Made by a program: the position numbers and the translations under genes
Assembly (NCBI GenBank): GCA_947178455.1
Contig: CAMWYI010000093.1
Span: 1 to 7,133, forward strand
DNA: 7,133 bases
Source: an uncultured Alistipes sp.
GTDB taxonomy: Bacteria > Bacteroidota > Bacteroidia > Bacteroidales > Rikenellaceae
Reading direction: 5' to 3'
In this document: positions 5,402-7,133 of the stretch, in pieces
How the letters are laid out: the number at the start of each line of letters is the position of its first letter
Position numbering within the stretch: the first letter of the stretch is position 1
Notes under the pieces: generated by a model
What the model was told of the DNA's origin: nothing
Seen by the model: the letters and a program-made list of their open reading frames with translations, nothing else
Databases searched by the model: none

Positions 5402-7133
5402 ATGAAAAACGGAAAAATCGGAGTTACGACGGAGAACATTTTTCCCGTGATTAAGAAATTCCTCTACTCGGATCACGAAATCTTCCTGCGCGAGCTGATT
5501 TCCAATGCCGTAGATGCTACCCAAAAGTTGAAGACTTTTTCGTCTATCGGCGAAATCAAAGGCGAATTGGGCGACCTCTCTATTCACGTCGATGTCGACA
5601 AGGAGAAAAAAACGCTGACCGTGACCGACCGAGGCATCGGCATGACCGCCGACGAAGTCGACCGCTACATCAACCAAATCGCATTCTCGGGGGCCGAAGA
5701 GTTCATGGAGAAATACAAGAACCAAGCGATTATCGGCCACTTCGGATTGGGCTTCTACTCTTCGTTCATGGTGTCGGACAAGGTGGAAATCATCACCAAA
5801 TCCTATAAGGAAGGTGCGAAAACCGTGCATTGGAGCTGCACGGGTACGCCGGAATTCGAGATGGAAGAGACCGACGGGGCACACGACCGTGGCACGACCA
5901 TCGTGCTGCATCTGTCCGAAGATACGCTGGAATATGCCGAAGCCGACAAAGTGCAGGAATTGTTGCGCAAGTACTGCCGATTCCTCCCCGTGCCTATCGT
6001 ATTCGGCAAGGTCAAGGAGTGGAGAGAGGGCAAATACGTCGACACGGAGAAAGACAATGTCATCAACAACACCGACCCGCTTTGGACGCGCAAACCGTCG
6101 GACATCACCAAAGATCAATACAAGGAGTTCTATCGCGAACTCTACCCGATGAGCGACGACCCGCTGTTCTACATCCACCTGAACATCGACTATCCGTTCC
6201 ACTTGACGGGTATTCTCTATTTCCCGAAAATCCGCAACAATTTCGAGATTCAGAAGAACAAAATCCAGCTCTATTCCAATCAGGTCTATGTCACCGACCA
6301 AGTCGAGGGCATCGTACCGGAATACCTGACCCTGCTGCACGGTGTCATCGACTCGCCCGATATTCCGCTGAACGTTTCGCGCAGCTATCTGCAAAGCGAC
6401 GCTAATGTCAAGAAAATTTCGAGCTACATCACCCGTAAGGTAGCCGACCGGTTGCAGGAACTCTTCACGACGATGCGCCCCGACTACGAAAGCAAGTGGG
6501 ACGACCTAAAAATTTTCATTCAGTACGGCATTCTGACCGACGAGAAGTTCGCCGAAAAGGCCGAAAACTTCATGTTGTGGAAGAACGTCGACGGACAGTA
6601 TTTTACCGCGAAAGAGTACCTCGAAAAGGTCAAGGAAACTCAGACGGAAAAGAACAAAACGACGATTTTGATCGATGTCGACGATCCGGTCGAGAAGCAT
6701 ACGTTCCTCGAAGCGGCCAAAGCCAAAGGGTACGATGTGCTCGAAATGAACGGGCAGCTGGACAGCCACTACATCAACTGGTACGAGTCCAAGAACCAAG
6801 AGAGCCGGTTCGTGCGGGTGGACAGCGACGTCATCGACAAGCTGATTCAGAAAGAGAACAGCCTCAAAATGTCGCTGACCGATGCGCAGCAAGAAATCCT
6901 GCGCCCCGTATTCGAGAGCCAGATGCCGAAAGACGACAAAATCCAGTACAGCATTTCGTTCGAGGCGATGGGCGAGGACGAAGCGCCGGTCGTCATCACG
7001 CAAAACGAGTTTATGCGACGCATGAAGGAAATGGCGGCCGCAGGCGGTGGAGGCATGAGCCAATTCTACGGTCAGATGCCCGACCATTTCACCATTGCGG
7101 TGAACGGCAACCACCCTATCGTCGCCAACATCG
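5402..7133 (+). CDS. htpG: Molecular chaperone HtpG (bacterial Hsp90), 3' end outside the window
   Basis: ATP-dependent cytoplasmic chaperone dimer of the GHKL ATPase superfamily. The frame is open from ATG 5402 to the window edge, giving 577 residues; Bacteroidetes HtpG is about 680, so roughly 100 C-terminal (dimerisation) residues are missing. Seen: IFLRELISNAVDA with the catalytic-site E31 and Mg-binding N35; DRGIGM (76-81, nucleotide-binding D76); the glycine-rich lid motif IGHFGLGFYSS (111-121); DRGTTI; and the middle-domain ATPase Arg R327 in PLNVSRSYLQ. The start is supported by the N-terminus MKNGKIGVTTENIFPVIKKF, which aligns directly with the Hsp90 N-domain. No Shine-Dalgarno is visible; the leader just before ATG is A/C-rich (cactgacacaacc). 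It stands alone and divergent from the PEGA protein gene. No clear rightward promoter with the Bacteroidetes consensus was found. Confidence 0.97.
   Translation, partial: MKNGKIGVTTENIFPVIKKFLYSDHEIFLRELISNAVDATQKLKTFSSIGEIKGELGDLSIHVDVDKEKKTLTVTDRGIGMTADEVDRYINQIAFSGAEEFMEKYKNQAIIGHFGLGFYSSFMVSDKVEIITKSYKEGAKTVHWSCTGTPEFEMEETDGAHDRGTTIVLHLSEDTLEYAEADKVQELLRKYCRFLPVPIVFGKVKEWREGKYVDTEKDNVINNTDPLWTRKPSDITKDQYKEFYRELYPMSDDPLFYIHLNIDYPFHLTGILYFPKIRNNFEIQKNKIQLYSNQVYVTDQVEGIVPEYLTLLHGVIDSPDIPLNVSRSYLQSDANVKKISSYITRKVADRLQELFTTMRPDYESKWDDLKIFIQYGILTDEKFAEKAENFMLWKNVDGQYFTAKEYLEKVKETQTEKNKTTILIDVDDPVEKHTFLEAAKAKGYDVLEMNGQLDSHYINWYESKNQESRFVRVDSDVIDKLIQKENSLKMSLTDAQQEILRPVFESQMPKDDKIQYSISFEAMGEDEAPVVITQNEFMRRMKEMAAAGGGGMSQFYGQMPDHFTIAVNGNHPIVANI

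Noticed and set aside
5078..6394. 438-codon open frame on the - strand opposite htpG
   Set aside because: It is antisense to strongly conserved htpG codons. Its composition (many Val, Phe, Arg, Asp) reflects the reverse complement of HtpG, and its end runs through intergenic repeats.
5405..7133. A second frameshift or internal stop, in htpG
   Set aside because: The htpG frame was read codon by codon from 5402 to the edge without a stop; it is simply cut by the window.

Overview
The window looks like a chromosomal segment from a moderately GC-rich member of the Bacteroidales, most like Alistipes/Rikenellaceae. This is inferred from protein style (DnaE and HtpG read like Bacteroidetes orthologues), from the lack of Shine-Dalgarno sequences, and from promoter-like boxes of the Bacteroidetes type (TTTG-N20-TAnnTTTG). 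No sequence search was possible, so the genus is a guess.

Layout. Positions 1-4033 carry a rightward cluster of housekeeping genes: dnaE (replicative DNA polymerase III alpha subunit, 5' end outside the window), trxA (thioredoxin, 19 bp after dnaE) and an aldose 1-epimerase family gene (1 bp after trxA). A strong GC-rich hairpin at 4058-4080 ends the cluster. It also serves the convergent leftward gene at 4088-4822, which encodes a secreted or periplasmic protein with two PEGA-like segments. A 579-bp non-coding region (4823-5401) separates that gene from the divergent htpG (Hsp90 chaperone), which runs off the right edge.

The most important anomaly is in dnaE. The reading frame is open from position 3 and encodes recognisable DnaE sequence, but it meets an in-frame TAG at 84-86 where homologues carry an ordinary residue, probably Glu. 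The frame then continues unbroken for 864 codons from an ATG at 111. An essential gene is therefore written as two pieces, split close to the PHP/palm junction. A single-base sequencing or assembly error is the simplest explanation. A real nonsense mutation with suppression or restart is the interesting alternative.

The 4823-5401 region is dense in structure. It holds a long imperfect inverted repeat centred on a perfect 17-bp palindrome, two tandem diverged copies of a ~60-bp hairpin-forming repeat that each embed a leftward Bacteroidetes-type promoter, and two overlapping hairpins in the htpG leader. No mobile element genes, CRISPR array, tRNA or rRNA was seen. I found no clear case for a wholly new multi-gene system.
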